Source: Lachnospiraceae bacterium JLR.KK002
Lineage (GTDB): Bacteria; Bacillota; Clostridia; Lachnospirales; Lachnospiraceae
Direction of reading: 5' to 3'
Assembly (NCBI GenBank): GCA_036941025.1
Contig: JAYMNP010000001.1
Coordinates: 1,798,001 to 1,862,000, forward strand
DNA: 64,000 nt
Shown: piece by piece, positions 1 to 8,744 of the stretch
Position numbering within the stretch: position 1 is the first letter of the stretch
Layout of the letters: each line of letters opens with the position of its first letter
Program-made: the position numbers and the translations under genes
Notes under the pieces: model-generated
The model's input: only the letters and a program-made list of their open reading frames with translations
The model's database searches: none
What the model was told of the DNA's origin: nothing

Positions 1-104
1 AGAGCGATAACCAGCAGAAGAATTCCCGCCAGACCTCCGATTAAAAGCTGATTTTTCGGAATTCCCTTTAATTTTTCCGGAGAAAACCATTCCTTTTTTT
101 TCAT
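1..104 (-). CDS. spoIIIAG: Stage III sporulation protein AG, N-terminal fragment
   Basis: Only the first 34 or so codons lie in the window. The visible part is a short basic head (MKKKEW...) followed by a hydrophobic segment, as expected for SpoIIIAG, whose single membrane span precedes a ring-forming extracytoplasmic domain in the mother cell-forespore channel. The assignment rests mainly on its place as seventh gene of the spoIIIA operon. An ATG at 113 overlaps the spoIIIAF stop but abuts the Shine-Dalgarno; the ATG at 104 sits nine bases from AGGGAGG and is preferred. Confidence 0.85.
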   Translation of the reverse strand, partial: MKKKEWFSPEKLKGIPKNQLLIGGLAGILLLVIA

Positions 105-109
105 CCTTT

Positions 110-664
110 TCATCCTCCCTGCAGGGCAATTTCAATCTGCCCCTCTTCTAACTGATAAAACTCCATCAGTTCTCTCCGGAATTCCCGCACCTTTGCACTG
201 CCCTGACTTTCTGCTCCGGACATAAATTCTTCCGAAAAGAAATCATCTTCCTGATTATATTCCACCTCCAGAGCAATGGACTCCACCTGATATTCTCCGG
301 ACAGACGGACTTTTGTCTGCAGGGGATTCAGCTGTTTTCGGACCGCCATTCCGTTGACATCCAGGGCGATGGCCCGCTCATATTCCCGCATATAAACCTT
401 TTTCTGGCTCTGCTCCAGATGCTCCGTATCCATCTTCAGATTGTCCAGTTCCTGGAAGAATCCCGCCTGGCTGATTTTCCGAATAACCACTTCTTCTTTG
501 CCAAGAAGAGAAAGCACCGGATTCATCACCAGTATAACCAGCAGCATTCCGGTAAAAAAACGCACATATTTCCGGTAATTCTCTTTGGGAAGCAGATGAA
601 GTATAACCGTGATAAAAATATAAAAACATATGATATTCTTAATCCATCCATAAATACTGTCCAT
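110..664 (-). CDS. spoIIIAF: Stage III sporulation protein AF
   Basis: This 184-residue protein has two N-terminal hydrophobic segments (about residues 8-25 and 35-54) followed by a charged soluble domain, the usual SpoIIIAF layout. It is a component of the SpoIIIA-SpoIIQ channel (feeding tube) that the mother cell builds into the membrane around the forespore. It is the sixth gene of a seven-gene operon in canonical order and its stop overlaps the region of the spoIIIAG start, so the pair is probably translationally coupled. Confidence 0.93.
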   Translation of the reverse strand: MDSIYGWIKNIICFYIFITVILHLLPKENYRKYVRFFTGMLLVILVMNPVLSLLGKEEVVIRKISQAGFFQELDNLKMDTEHLEQSQKKVYMREYERAIALDVNGMAVRKQLNPLQTKVRLSGEYQVESIALEVEYNQEDDFFSEEFMSGAESQGSAKVREFRRELMEFYQLEEGQIEIALQGG

Positions 665-708
665 ATTATCATCCTTTCCGGCAGATGTATCAGCCCGAAC
701 AGATACTG

Positions 709-1986
709 CTAACAGCGGAATGTAGTGGCCGCTGTAACCATGGCCACAGCCACCAGAAACATCATGGTGGTGGTTACCACCACTTTGCCCAGCAGCCTGC
801 CGCTCTCTCCCGCACTGCTGATACAGCCTGTCATCCGCCGGTCAGATACCGGCTGCATGACAGCCGCCAGCAGCTTATACAGAAAGGTCATAACGCCTGT
901 TTTAATCAGAGGCCCGGCACAGAGCATAAGCAGTACCAGCACAGCCGCCAGTCCAATCCCGTTTTTGATAATAATTCCGGAACCTACCATGATTTCTGTC
1001 ACTGCACTGATGGAAGCCCCCAGCCCCGGCACCATACCCGCTGTTTTGGCAATCAGGTTGCTCTTAAAGGTGTCTATGACCGGAGTGAGCAGATTCTGTA
1101 CCACATTGATTCCAACCACAACGGTAAACAGCAGTTTCATCACCCATACAATACCGGATTTTAAAAGTTCCGTCATTCGGGAGAGAAATTCTTCCTCTGT
1201 AAGGTAGTTCATCAGCTCCAGCACCATATAAATCTGCACTGCCGGAAGTATCAGCATCCGCAGCAGCCATTCCATTCCGTAAATCAGCAGAAACGTCAGA
1301 TCATAAAATCCTGCTGCAGTAGTAATCTGACCGGAAAATGTCATACTCATGGTAAACGTGGGTATCATCACTTTCAGAAAAACCATCATTTCCTCAATAA
1401 CCTCGTCGGACACATCCCGGAGAATAAAAAAAGATTTCATCAGAAGGACAAACAGCAGCATATAAACCATGTAAAAACTCAGTTCTGTCACTGCGGGGTT
1501 TTCAAATACGTCTGCAAAATTACAGAGAATGGCAAATACGAAGCACAGCAGCATAATCTGAACCATTGTACTCCGAAAGGCCGCCACTTCCGCAAATACC
1601 GCCCGGAAAATTTCTTTCAGCAGCCATCCCTTTTCCAGTTCTTCCCCGGCAATCAGCTTCCGGACCAGTTCCTGGAAATCCAGATTCCTGGTGCTTTCCT
1701 GTCCTTTCAATACGGAATCTATTTCTGAAAAATCCAGTTCTGCAAGGTATGAGTCCAGTGCTTCTTCCAGTTCCTGTCCTTCTCCGGTCTCCATACCGTA
1801 ATATTCCTCCGCCGCCTCTGTGGTTTCCCTGTCACAGAACATCTCCGCCTTTTCTCCGGTTCCCGCCTCTGAAAATTCTTTCGGCTCCTCCCAGGTTTTT
1901 GCAGCGCACACCTCCCGGCATGGCAAAAAAATCCACCAGAAAAAACACAGCATACACAGCCATACTTTTTTACTCAATCCCATCAC
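709..1986 (-). CDS. spoIIIAE: Stage III sporulation protein AE
   Basis: This 425-residue polytopic membrane protein begins with a signal-like hydrophobic stretch (about residues 8-28). An acidic region rich in Glu follows (about 35-105), and then at least six hydrophobic segments to the end. SpoIIIAE is the large multispanning subunit of the SpoIIIA complex, needed for late forespore sigma-G activity. Its position between AD and AF and its length are typical. The ten-base gap to spoIIIAD indicates a single transcript. Confidence 0.95.
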   Translation of the reverse strand: MMGLSKKVWLCMLCFFWWIFLPCREVCAAKTWEEPKEFSEAGTGEKAEMFCDRETTEAAEEYYGMETGEGQELEEALDSYLAELDFSEIDSVLKGQESTRNLDFQELVRKLIAGEELEKGWLLKEIFRAVFAEVAAFRSTMVQIMLLCFVFAILCNFADVFENPAVTELSFYMVYMLLFVLLMKSFFILRDVSDEVIEEMMVFLKVMIPTFTMSMTFSGQITTAAGFYDLTFLLIYGMEWLLRMLILPAVQIYMVLELMNYLTEEEFLSRMTELLKSGIVWVMKLLFTVVVGINVVQNLLTPVIDTFKSNLIAKTAGMVPGLGASISAVTEIMVGSGIIIKNGIGLAAVLVLLMLCAGPLIKTGVMTFLYKLLAAVMQPVSDRRMTGCISSAGESGRLLGKVVVTTTMMFLVAVAMVTAATTFRC

Positions 1987-1996
1987 CCCAGCCTTT

Positions 1997-2398
1997 TCAA
2001 CTCAAAAACTCCCCTATGGTTTCCAGCAGTACCAGAAGTACCGGCATACTGATTACCAGTATGGACAGCTTCCCAAACATCTCTATCTGGCCTGCTACCG
2101 TCTGGTATCCGGCATCTTTGCACAGGCTGGAGGAAAACTCCGCCACATAGGTAATTCCTATCATTTTTATCAGGATTGCCAGATATCCCGTATCCAGTTT
2201 CACATAATCCTGCATCCGGTTAATTACAGCCAGCACCAGTTCCAGCTTGGACATAATAAAATAAAAAATACACAGGGATACTCCCAGGGTGGCAAACAGT
2301 TCATATTCTTTTTTCTGCTCTTTTAACATAATTCCCAGCAAGGTTCCCACAATGCCGAGAACTGCAATCTTCAAAATATCCATTTTCTGCTCCTGCAC
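1997..2398 (-). CDS. spoIIIAD: Stage III sporulation protein AD
   Basis: This 133-residue integral membrane protein carries four hydrophobic stretches, at about residues 8-24, 33-47, 67-87 and 107-130. SpoIIIAD is a small membrane subunit of the mother cell SpoIIIA channel. It lies between spoIIIAC and spoIIIAE in the canonical operon order. I see no deviation from the family in size or layout. Confidence 0.94.
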   Translation of the reverse strand: MQEQKMDILKIAVLGIVGTLLGIMLKEQKKEYELFATLGVSLCIFYFIMSKLELVLAVINRMQDYVKLDTGYLAILIKMIGITYVAEFSSSLCKDAGYQTVAGQIEMFGKLSILVISMPVLLVLLETIGEFLS

Positions 2399-2443
2399 CG
2401 GTTTTTTGCATTCCCGAATTACTGATACGTCCTCTTTCCTGCC

Positions 2444-2638
2444 TCACAGAGCAAACAGGTTTTTCATGGTTTCAAATAATTCATAGATATAAGGCACAAT
2501 CCAGAACAGTACAATCAATAATCCCGCCAGACTGGTCAGAAAGGCATGTTCTTCCCTGCCGCTGTGCTTTAATACCTGACTCAGCACAGTAACCAGTATT
2601 CCGACTGCTGCAATTTTAAAAATCAAACTTATACTCAT
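2444..2638 (-). CDS. spoIIIAC: Stage III sporulation protein AC
   Basis: This 64-residue protein has two hydrophobic segments (about 4-22 and 32-55) joined by a short polar loop. The length and hairpin topology match SpoIIIAC, the smallest membrane subunit of the SpoIIIA complex. Its start MSISLIFKIAAVG is preceded by a good ribosome site, and 16 bases separate it from spoIIIAB. Confidence 0.94.
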   Translation of the reverse strand: MSISLIFKIAAVGILVTVLSQVLKHSGREEHAFLTSLAGLLIVLFWIVPYIYELFETMKNLFAL

Positions 2639-2654
2639 AGCTTCCTCCGTACCG

Positions 2655-3170
2655 CTAAATCAGCAGAATTACCAGAAACAGGCCGCAGGACAGGCTTAGG
2701 ATTCTGGCCACCTTCTGCCTGTTCTCCAGTTCCGTTTGGGCTTTTCGGAGCAGACCTTCCGTCTGCTCCATATAAAGTTCCAGATTCTTTAACTGCATTC
2801 CGGTATCCAGATATCCAAAATTCTCCCCTGCCCGTTTGAAAAGCCCGAATTCTTCTCTGGTAAAATAAAAGTTTTCCGCTTCCTGGTCCACCAGCCTGCT
2901 CCAGAACTTTCCCATACCTTCCTCTGTCCCGTCCAGACCTTCCGCAGCTTTTTGCAAAAAGGAAGAAAAAGGCTCCTTTCCCTGGGACGCCACCTGCCGG
3001 AATGCTTCTTTTAACGGCGTCCTGGCATAGGAAATCTCTCCCTGCAACATCAGAAACATTTCCTTCATGCCCGCCAGCTGGTCCACATGCTCCCGAAGTT
3101 CTTCATTCACTTTCCAGCCATACAGAAGAGACGCTGCAATCACCAGAAGGCTCCCTGTCAGTTTTAACAT
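2655..3170 (-). CDS. spoIIIAB: Stage III sporulation protein AB
   Basis: This 171-residue protein has an N-terminal membrane segment (about 3-18), a helical and charged middle, and a C-terminal membrane segment (about 153-171). This matches SpoIIIAB, whose cytosolic helical part has been compared with type II secretion subunit GspF. Its start overlaps the end of spoIIIAA by seven bases, indicating translational coupling between the ATPase and its membrane partner. Confidence 0.94.
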   Translation of the reverse strand: MLKLTGSLLVIAASLLYGWKVNEELREHVDQLAGMKEMFLMLQGEISYARTPLKEAFRQVASQGKEPFSSFLQKAAEGLDGTEEGMGKFWSRLVDQEAENFYFTREEFGLFKRAGENFGYLDTGMQLKNLELYMEQTEGLLRKAQTELENRQKVARILSLSCGLFLVILLI

Positions 3171-4102
3171 AATTTCCGCAGCTTTCCGTCATACACGGAA
3201 AACCTTCTCTCCCCTTTCTGTCCCGGACTCAAAAATACAAAACGCTCAAAAAACTCCCGCTCCAGCCACTGGGATAAATACAGCTTTTCCCTCAATTCCT
3301 CTATTCTGCCCACATGCATGGTGCCCAGAATCCGGCAGCCGCAGTGAAGGGCCTCCTCCACTGCAAGATAATCCTCCCTGCTGCCCAGCTCATCCACTGC
3401 AAGAATCCGGGGAGACATGCTGCGCACCAGAAGCCGCATTCCTTCTGCTTTGGGACAGGCGTCCAGTACATCGGTGCGGCTTCCCAGATCATTCTGGGGT
3501 ATGCCCGAAAATCCGGCTGCCAACTCGCTGCGCTCGTCCACCACTCCCACTTTCTGTCCCGGAAGCCGGGGCGTCCCCTCTGACAACAAACGGATACAAT
3601 CCCGGAGCATGGTGGTTTTCCCGGCTCCCGGCGGTGAAAGTATCAGTGTATTGTAAATACTTCCCTCCTGTACCAGCCATGGGATTACATTTTCCGCGCA
3701 TCCTTTTTTCTGTCTTGCCACACGGACGTTCAGGCTGTATATATTGCGGATGGTAAGAATTTTCCCATGTTCACAGACTGCTTTTCCTGCCACACCAACC
3801 CGGTGTCCGCCCTGTATGGTAAAAAACCCGTTGCGGATTTCCTCTTCCAGTGCGTACATGGAATACTGGCTCATTCTGGACAGAGTTTCTTTCATATCCT
3901 GTTCGCTCCAGATATAACTGCCGCCGGAGCAGGTCTGAACAGTCTGCCCGTCCCTGCTCCAGTACCACTCTCCGCTCTGGTCCAGCACCATCACAGGTCT
4001 CCCGATACGCAGCCGGAATTCCTCCGGCTCTCTGCCTTCTTCAAAACTTCTCCGGCAGAGATTTTTCAGAATTGATGGAAATACACTGATAATTTCCTCC
4101 AT
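3164..4102 (-). CDS. spoIIIAA: Stage III sporulation protein AA, channel ATPase
   Basis: SpoIIIAA is the cytosolic ATPase of the mother cell-forespore channel, related to type II/IV secretion ATPases. In the 312 residues the Walker A motif SPPGAGKTT is at 156-164. An acidic VVDE motif is at 187-190 and a Walker B-like ILAVDE at 233-238. It is the first gene of the spoIIIA operon; an AGGAGG site lies seven bases before the ATG, and a sigma-E-like promoter lies just upstream. Confidence 0.96.
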   Translation of the reverse strand: MEEIISVFPSILKNLCRRSFEEGREPEEFRLRIGRPVMVLDQSGEWYWSRDGQTVQTCSGGSYIWSEQDMKETLSRMSQYSMYALEEEIRNGFFTIQGGHRVGVAGKAVCEHGKILTIRNIYSLNVRVARQKKGCAENVIPWLVQEGSIYNTLILSPPGAGKTTMLRDCIRLLSEGTPRLPGQKVGVVDERSELAAGFSGIPQNDLGSRTDVLDACPKAEGMRLLVRSMSPRILAVDELGSREDYLAVEEALHCGCRILGTMHVGRIEELREKLYLSQWLEREFFERFVFLSPGQKGERRFSVYDGKLRKLC

Positions 4103-4130
4103 AAGTTGTCCTCCTCGCTTCCTGATTTCA

Positions 4131-4160
4131 TATATATGTACAGGCCTGCGGGAATATGAC
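4131..4160 (-). promoter_or_regulatory. Sigma-E-type promoter of the spoIIIA operon
   Basis: Reading the minus strand, TCATATT (-35) is followed after 14 bases by CATATATA (-10). This fits the Bacillus sigma-E pattern (KMATATT, then CATACAHT) at normal spacing. The -10 lies about 30 bases before the spoIIIAA start codon. Mother-cell sigma-E control of spoIIIA is established in Bacillus; its use here is inferred from the motif. Confidence 0.7.
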
Positions 4161-4164
4161 TAAA

Positions 4165-4305
4165 AAAGCGGACTGGTCCGCAGAGGCTCCCTGAATCCCT
4201 CAATCCTGAGGAACCTGGAGGATTTGACGCGCCGGGCACGGTCGCCCCGGCGGCATAATACCCTTCGTGCGAGTACCCTCGCTTCGCTGAGGCAGACCCT
4301 GCTGC
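4165..4305. repeat. Modular intergenic repeat, copy 1 (module A plus degenerate B)
   Basis: This GC-rich block sits between the divergent spoIIIAA and sirtuin genes. It opens with AAAGCGGAC and TCCCTGAATCCCTCA, shared with copies near 52405 and 53358. It ends with GGCAGACCCTGCTGC, shared with the copy at 39388. Inside are short inverted repeats (GCGGACTGGTCCGC; GAGTACCCTCGCTTCG region). The rest of the 4103-4510 spacer holds the sigma-E promoter and AT-rich DNA, with no gene that I can support. Confidence 0.75.
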
Positions 4306-4510
4306 TTTTCTGTTTATACGCTGTCCCCCCATTTCTTCTCAATGGTTTCTTTCCGGTAACTATGGCATATATAAGTGCGTACTTTAACTTTTGTCTCTGC
4401 GATTGTATTATATTTCTGCAGGCGGGAAAAACAATCCGCAAAAATTAAAAATCAGGAGGAATAATTTCTGTCCTGTGAACAAAAAGGAAATCTTCCGGAG
4501 GTGATTTTTC

Positions 4511-5407
4511 ATGTATTTTAAGAACACAGCAGCAACAACCGCCGGCAACGGCAGGAAACATATGCCGGAAACCCGAAAGCTTACGGAATTCAGACGTAAA
4601 ATCCAACATGCAGACGCTATTCTGATTGGCGCCGGAGCCGGGCTGTCCACATCTGCAGGATTTACTTATTCGGGTAAACGGTTTGAGGATAATTTTTCTG
4701 ACTTTATAAAAGCATACGGTTTGAAGGACATGTATTCGGCAGGCTTTTATCCCTATGAAACGCCGGAAGAATACTGGGCATACTGGAGCCGCTATGTATA
4801 TATCAACCGTTATCAGAATCCTCCCGAATCTGTATATGATGACTTGTATCATCTGATAAAAGGCAAAGATTATTTTGTTCTGACAACGAATGTGGATCAC
4901 TGTTTCCAGAAAGCCGGTTTTGATAAGCAGAGGCTGTTTTATACTCAGGGGGACTACGGACTGTGGCAGTGTTCCGTACCCTGCCACAATAAAACATACG
5001 ACAATGAAACGGTGATTCAAAAAATGGTTACCCGCCAGCAGAATATGCGTGTTCCATCGGATTTGGTTCCTTTCTGCCCCATCTGCGGCGCACCCATGAC
5101 CATGAATCTGCGGGCGGACGGTACCTTTGTGGAGGACGAAGGCTGGCACAGGGCGGCAGCCCGGTATCAGGACTTTATACACAGCCGGAAAGAACAGAAT
5201 ATGTTATATCTGGAGCTTGGAGTTGGCGCAAACACGCCTGGAATTATCAAATATCCTTTCTGGCAGATGACATACCGCAATCCAGAATCTTCTTATGTAT
5301 GCATTAATCTGGAAGAATCCTGTGTTCCGGCAGAAATTGAACAGCAGTCCCTCTGTATTGCCCTTGACATCGGAGAAGCTCTGAAAGAGCCTGGGGCAGA
5401 TAACTGA
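4511..5407 (+). CDS. Class M (SirTM-like) sirtuin, probable protein ADP-ribosyltransferase
   Basis: This 298-residue Sir2-fold protein has GAGAGLSTSAG (40-50) at the NAD-binding loop and TTNVD (125-129) where deacetylases have TQNID. Four zinc-ligand cysteines are visible (154, 158, 189, 192), and GVGANTPGIIKYPFW follows at 237-251. At the catalytic-histidine position it has Gln146 (TQGDYG). That substitution and the NTPGIIKYPFW block are features I associate with SirTM, which ADP-ribosylates lipoylated GcvH-like carriers rather than deacetylating. SirTM genes usually sit beside a macrodomain hydrolase and GcvH-L; neither is here. The start follows GGAGGTGA at good spacing. Class is confident; the target is unknown. 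Confidence 0.85.
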   Translation: MYFKNTAATTAGNGRKHMPETRKLTEFRRKIQHADAILIGAGAGLSTSAGFTYSGKRFEDNFSDFIKAYGLKDMYSAGFYPYETPEEYWAYWSRYVYINRYQNPPESVYDDLYHLIKGKDYFVLTTNVDHCFQKAGFDKQRLFYTQGDYGLWQCSVPCHNKTYDNETVIQKMVTRQQNMRVPSDLVPFCPICGAPMTMNLRADGTFVEDEGWHRAAARYQDFIHSRKEQNMLYLELGVGANTPGIIKYPFWQMTYRNPESSYVCINLEESCVPAEIEQQSLCIALDIGEALKEPGADN

Positions 5408-5480
5408 AACCGACGCGCCAACGCGCCATTTGCGGTGCCCCGGAACATACGCAGTATGCTGAACGTACTGCGTTAAGCAC

Positions 5481-5526
5481 AAAAGACCCCTGTATCATCT
5501 GCTGCCAGATGATACAGGGGTCTTTT
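5481..5526. terminator. Bidirectional terminator between sirtuin gene and rpsU
   Basis: A perfect 21-bp inverted repeat (5481-5501 and 5506-5526) encloses a four-base loop. It has A-rich and T-rich flanks, so it can terminate both the plus-strand sirtuin transcript and the minus-strand rpsU transcript. Confidence 0.93.
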
Positions 5527-5531
5527 AACTT

Positions 5532-5708
5532 TTAATTATATTTACGCTTTCTTGCCGCTTCGGATTTCTTCTTGCGTCTTACGCTTGGCTTTTCGTAATG
5601 TTCTCTTTTACGAATTTCCTGCTGAATACCAGCTTTTGCACAGTTTCTTTTGAATCTGCGTAAAGCGCTATCCAAAGTCTCGTTTTCTTTAACGATCACA
5701 TTTGACAT
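5532..5708 (-). CDS. rpsU: 30S ribosomal protein S21
   Basis: This 58-residue, strongly basic protein begins [19 protein letters not shown] and ends in the Lys/Arg-rich [14 protein letters not shown] tail. It is S21, a small-subunit protein near the anti-Shine-Dalgarno region. A GGAGG-containing leader precedes the ATG, a strong promoter lies 80-105 bases upstream, and a perfect terminator follows directly after the stop. It therefore appears to be monocistronic. Confidence 0.97.
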   Translation of the reverse strand: MSNVIVKENETLDSALRRFKRNCAKAGIQQEIRKREHYEKPSVRRKKKSEAARKRKYN

Positions 5709-5785
5709 AGTCTCACACCTAACCTCCCTCCAGTTGCGTATTGTGCATATTCAACTGTTTGGGTCATTTTATTGCACTGCTATTA

Positions 5786-5813
5786 ATTATAACAGATATT
5801 TTTAGTAAGTCAA
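5786..5813 (-). promoter_or_regulatory. Vegetative promoter of rpsU
   Basis: On the minus strand TTGACT (5813-5808) and TATAAT (5791-5786) are separated by 16 bases in AT-rich DNA, a near-consensus housekeeping promoter. A short hairpin (ACAGC/GCTGT, near 5835-5848) between it and the alaS stop may be a weak alaS terminator. Confidence 0.8.
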
Positions 5814-5849
5814 CTGTTTTATGGAAAATTTTCCATCACAGCAATGCTG

Positions 5850-8501
5850 TTACATCTGACCCTCCAGAACAGTTTTCACTTCTGCTATGGCATCAGGTAT
5901 TCCGGAAGGATTCTTTCCTCCTGCCTGAGCCATATTGGGACGTCCGCCGCCGCCACCGCCCACTTTTCCGGCAATGGCTTTAATCAGGTTGCCAGCGTGG
6001 GCGCCCTGCTTCATGGCGCCGTCCGTAGCCATGGCAATCAGGTTCACCTTACCGTCTTTTTCGGAAGCAAGGACTACCACCCCTTCTCCCAGTTTTTCTT
6101 TCAGCTGGTCGCCCAGGTCACGCAGTCCGTTCATATCCACGCCGGAAACGCTGGCGGCAAGGAGCTTCACGCCTTTTACTTCTGTAACCTGATTCATAAC
6201 GTCTCCCAGAGCATCCTGGGCCGCACGGCTCTTTAAGGATTCATTTTCGCTCTGCAGCGCCTTCATTTCCGCCATTAAATGCTCCAGCTTTTCCACCAGA
6301 CCTGCAGGATTGGTTTTCACTGTTCTGGCAGCCTCGTGAACGGTTCTTTCCAGTCTGTCATAGTATTCAAATACGGCTCTGGAAGTCAGCGCCTCGATGC
6401 GGCGCACTCCGGCTGCCACGCCGGACTCGGAAATAATCTTAAAGGCACTGATACTGCTGGTATTCTCCACATGGGTTCCGCCGCACAGCTCCACGGAAAA
6501 ATCTCCCATTTTAACCACCCGGACGGAATCACCGTATTTCTCGCCGAACAGTGCCATGGCGCCTGTCTTTTTGGCTTCCTCCAGACTCATTACCTCTGTC
6601 ACCACAGGCAGAGCGGATGCTATTTTTTCATTTACCATATTTTCTGTCCGGGCAATTTCCTCCGGCGTCATAGCGGCAAAATGGGAAAAATCAAACCGGA
6701 GCCTGTCCGCGTTCACATCGGAGCCATGCTGCTCCACATGGGTTCCCAGCACTTCCCTGAGCGCTTTCTGAAGCAAATGAGTGGCACTGTGGTTTCTGCC
6801 GGTCAGAGCACGTCTGTCTGCATCCACAGACAGTTCCACCGCATCTCCTGTCTTAAACATTCCGGCAGTTACCACACCCACATGGCCGATTCTGCCGCCC
6901 CGCAGATGGATGGTATCTTCCACACGGAATTCATTTTCTCCCGCCCGGATTACGCCCGTATCTCCATTCTGTCCGCCCATAGTGGCATAGAACGGAGTCT
7001 CTTTTACAATTATGGTTCCGCGGTCACCGTCTGACAGCGCTTCTGTCAGTTCTGTCTCCGTAGTCAGCACCGCAATCTTCGAAGTGTGTACCAGATGGTC
7101 ATATCCTGTAAATTCAGAGGTAACGGAAATATCTATCTCGTCGTATACCGTGGCGTCCGCACCCATATAGTTTGTCTCTTTCCGCGCACTTCTGGCCTTA
7201 TTGCGCTGTTCTTCCATGCAGGCCTGGAATCCTTCCTCATCAATGGAAAATCCTTTTTCTTCCAGAATTTCCTGGGTCAGATCCAGCGGGAATCCATAAG
7301 TGTCATACAGCTTAAACGCATGTTCGCCCGACAGCACACAGGTTCCTGCCGCCTTCATTTCTTCCTGCATTTCTGACAGGATACTTAAGCCCTGATCGAT
7401 GGTTTTGTCAAACTTTTCTTCTTCCTGAGTCAGAACCTTAAAGATAAATTCCTTCTTTTCTTCCAGTTCCGGATAACCGTCTTTGCTCTCATCAATCACG
7501 GTTGCACTTAAGGTAGCAAGGAACTTTCCGCCAATCCCAAGGAGCCTGCCATGACGGGCTGCCCGCCGGATTAAACGCCTCAGCACATAGCCGCGCCCTT
7601 CGTTAGAAGGCATGATTCCATCGGAAATCATAAAGGTGGCGGAACGCATATGGTCTGTAATCAGACGGATGGACACATCGTCCATGGCGTCTGTCCGGTA
7701 CGTTTTGCCGGATACCTCGCATACTTTATCCCGAATCGCCTTCATGGTATCAATATCAAACACGGAATTCACATCCTGCACCACCACCGCAAGACGTTCC
7801 AGTCCCATGCCTGTGTCAATATTTTTGGTGGCCAGTTCTTCGTAATTACCGTGTCCGTCCCCGTCAAACTGGGTAAATACATTATTCCACACTTCCATGA
7901 AGCGGTCGCACTCACAGCCCACCTTACAGTCCGGGCTGCCGCAGCCATAAGCCTCTCCCCTGTCGTAATAAATCTCGGAACAGGGTCCGCAGGGTCCTGC
8001 CCCGTGTTCCCAGAAATTATCGCATTTTCCATTTTCATCCCGATAAAAACGGGTAATCTTTTCTGCCGGAACTCCCACTTCTTTCGTCCAGATTTCAAAT
8101 GCCTCGTCATCTTCCCCGTAAATAGAAGGATACAGACGCTCCGGCTCCATGCCAATCGCTTCCGTCAGAAATTCCCAGCTCCAGGCAATGGCTTCGTGCT
8201 TGAAATAGTCCCCAAAGGAAAAATTTCCCAGCATCTCAAAAAAAGTAAGATGTCTTGCTGTTTTACCTACATTTTCAATATCTCCGGTCCTGATACATTT
8301 CTGACAGGTGGTCACCCGTTTCCGGGGCGGAATCTCCTGCCCTGTAAAATATGGCTTTAAGGGCGCCATTCCCGCATTGATCAGCAGCAGGCTGTTATCA
8401 TTGTGGGGCACCAGGGAAAAACTTTTCATTGCCAGATGTTCTTTGCTCTCAAAAAATTCCAGATACATCCTGCGCAGTTCATTTACTCCATACTTCTTCA
8501 C
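5850..8501 (-). CDS. alaS: Alanyl-tRNA synthetase
   Basis: AlaRS charges tRNA-Ala in the cytosol. The roughly 883 residues contain the class II catalytic core (NAGMAPLKPYF, FFEMLGNFSFGDYFK), a middle domain, the editing domain with its HSATHLLQKAL zinc motif and CGGTHV, and the Gly-rich C-terminal region (GKVGGGGGGRPNMAQAGG). The start was set at a GTG (8501) nine bases after GGAGG, giving the usual M-KKYGVNEL beginning. A TTG at 8507 is only three bases from the site. It probably shares a transcript with the upstream small membrane protein and rnhA; no T-box leader is visible. Confidence 0.96.
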   Translation of the reverse strand: MKKYGVNELRRMYLEFFESKEHLAMKSFSLVPHNDNSLLLINAGMAPLKPYFTGQEIPPRKRVTTCQKCIRTGDIENVGKTARHLTFFEMLGNFSFGDYFKHEAIAWSWEFLTEAIGMEPERLYPSIYGEDDEAFEIWTKEVGVPAEKITRFYRDENGKCDNFWEHGAGPCGPCSEIYYDRGEAYGCGSPDCKVGCECDRFMEVWNNVFTQFDGDGHGNYEELATKNIDTGMGLERLAVVVQDVNSVFDIDTMKAIRDKVCEVSGKTYRTDAMDDVSIRLITDHMRSATFMISDGIMPSNEGRGYVLRRLIRRAARHGRLLGIGGKFLATLSATVIDESKDGYPELEEKKEFIFKVLTQEEEKFDKTIDQGLSILSEMQEEMKAAGTCVLSGEHAFKLYDTYGFPLDLTQEILEEKGFSIDEEGFQACMEEQRNKARSARKETNYMGADATVYDEIDISVTSEFTGYDHLVHTSKIAVLTTETELTEALSDGDRGTIIVKETPFYATMGGQNGDTGVIRAGENEFRVEDTIHLRGGRIGHVGVVTAGMFKTGDAVELSVDADRRALTGRNHSATHLLQKALREVLGTHVEQHGSDVNADRLRFDFSHFAAMTPEEIARTENMVNEKIASALPVVTEVMSLEEAKKTGAMALFGEKYGDSVRVVKMGDFSVELCGGTHVENTSSISAFKIISESGVAAGVRRIEALTSRAVFEYYDRLERTVHEAARTVKTNPAGLVEKLEHLMAEMKALQSENESLKSRAAQDALGDVMNQVTEVKGVKLLAASVSGVDMNGLRDLGDQLKEKLGEGVVVLASEKDGKVNLIAMATDGAMKQGAHAGNLIKAIAGKVGGGGGGRPNMAQAGGKNPSGIPDAIAEVKTVLEGQM

Positions 8502-8520
8502 AACCAATTTCCTCCACTGT

Positions 8521-8670
8521 CTATTTCTCTTTCGCTGTCAGCTCTTCTGCCGCAGTCTTCGCATCTTTTCTGTCGCGCAGTTTTTTTCCAAAGAAAAGTC
8601 CGCATCCGGCTACTGCCGCCATCAGAATAAATTTTATTGCTGTCTGTATAAAACTGGCTAAAAATGCCAT
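8521..8670 (-). CDS. Small single-span membrane protein (49 aa), function unknown
   Basis: This short ORF has a hydrophobic stretch (about residues 3-28, FIQTAIKFILMAAVAGCGLFF is the core) and a highly charged tail ending AAEELTAKEK. Translation is supported by a perfect AGGAGG seven bases before the ATG at 8670. It sits 19 bases upstream of alaS and downstream of rnhA on the same strand, so it is likely co-transcribed. I do not recognise a functional family. Confidence 0.75.
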   Translation of the reverse strand: MAFLASFIQTAIKFILMAAVAGCGLFFGKKLRDRKDAKTAAEELTAKEK

Positions 8671-8744
8671 AGAAACACCTCCTGTCAAATCTGTCCTGCG
8701 CCTTTCGTCTTCAGGGCATATAATATCATATGAAACACAGTTTT

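Noticed and set aside
5709..5849. T-box or other aminoacyl-tRNA leader for alaS
   Set aside because: This spacer is on the 3' side of alaS. On the true 5' side, only 19 bases separate alaS from the upstream small gene and no T-box motif is present.
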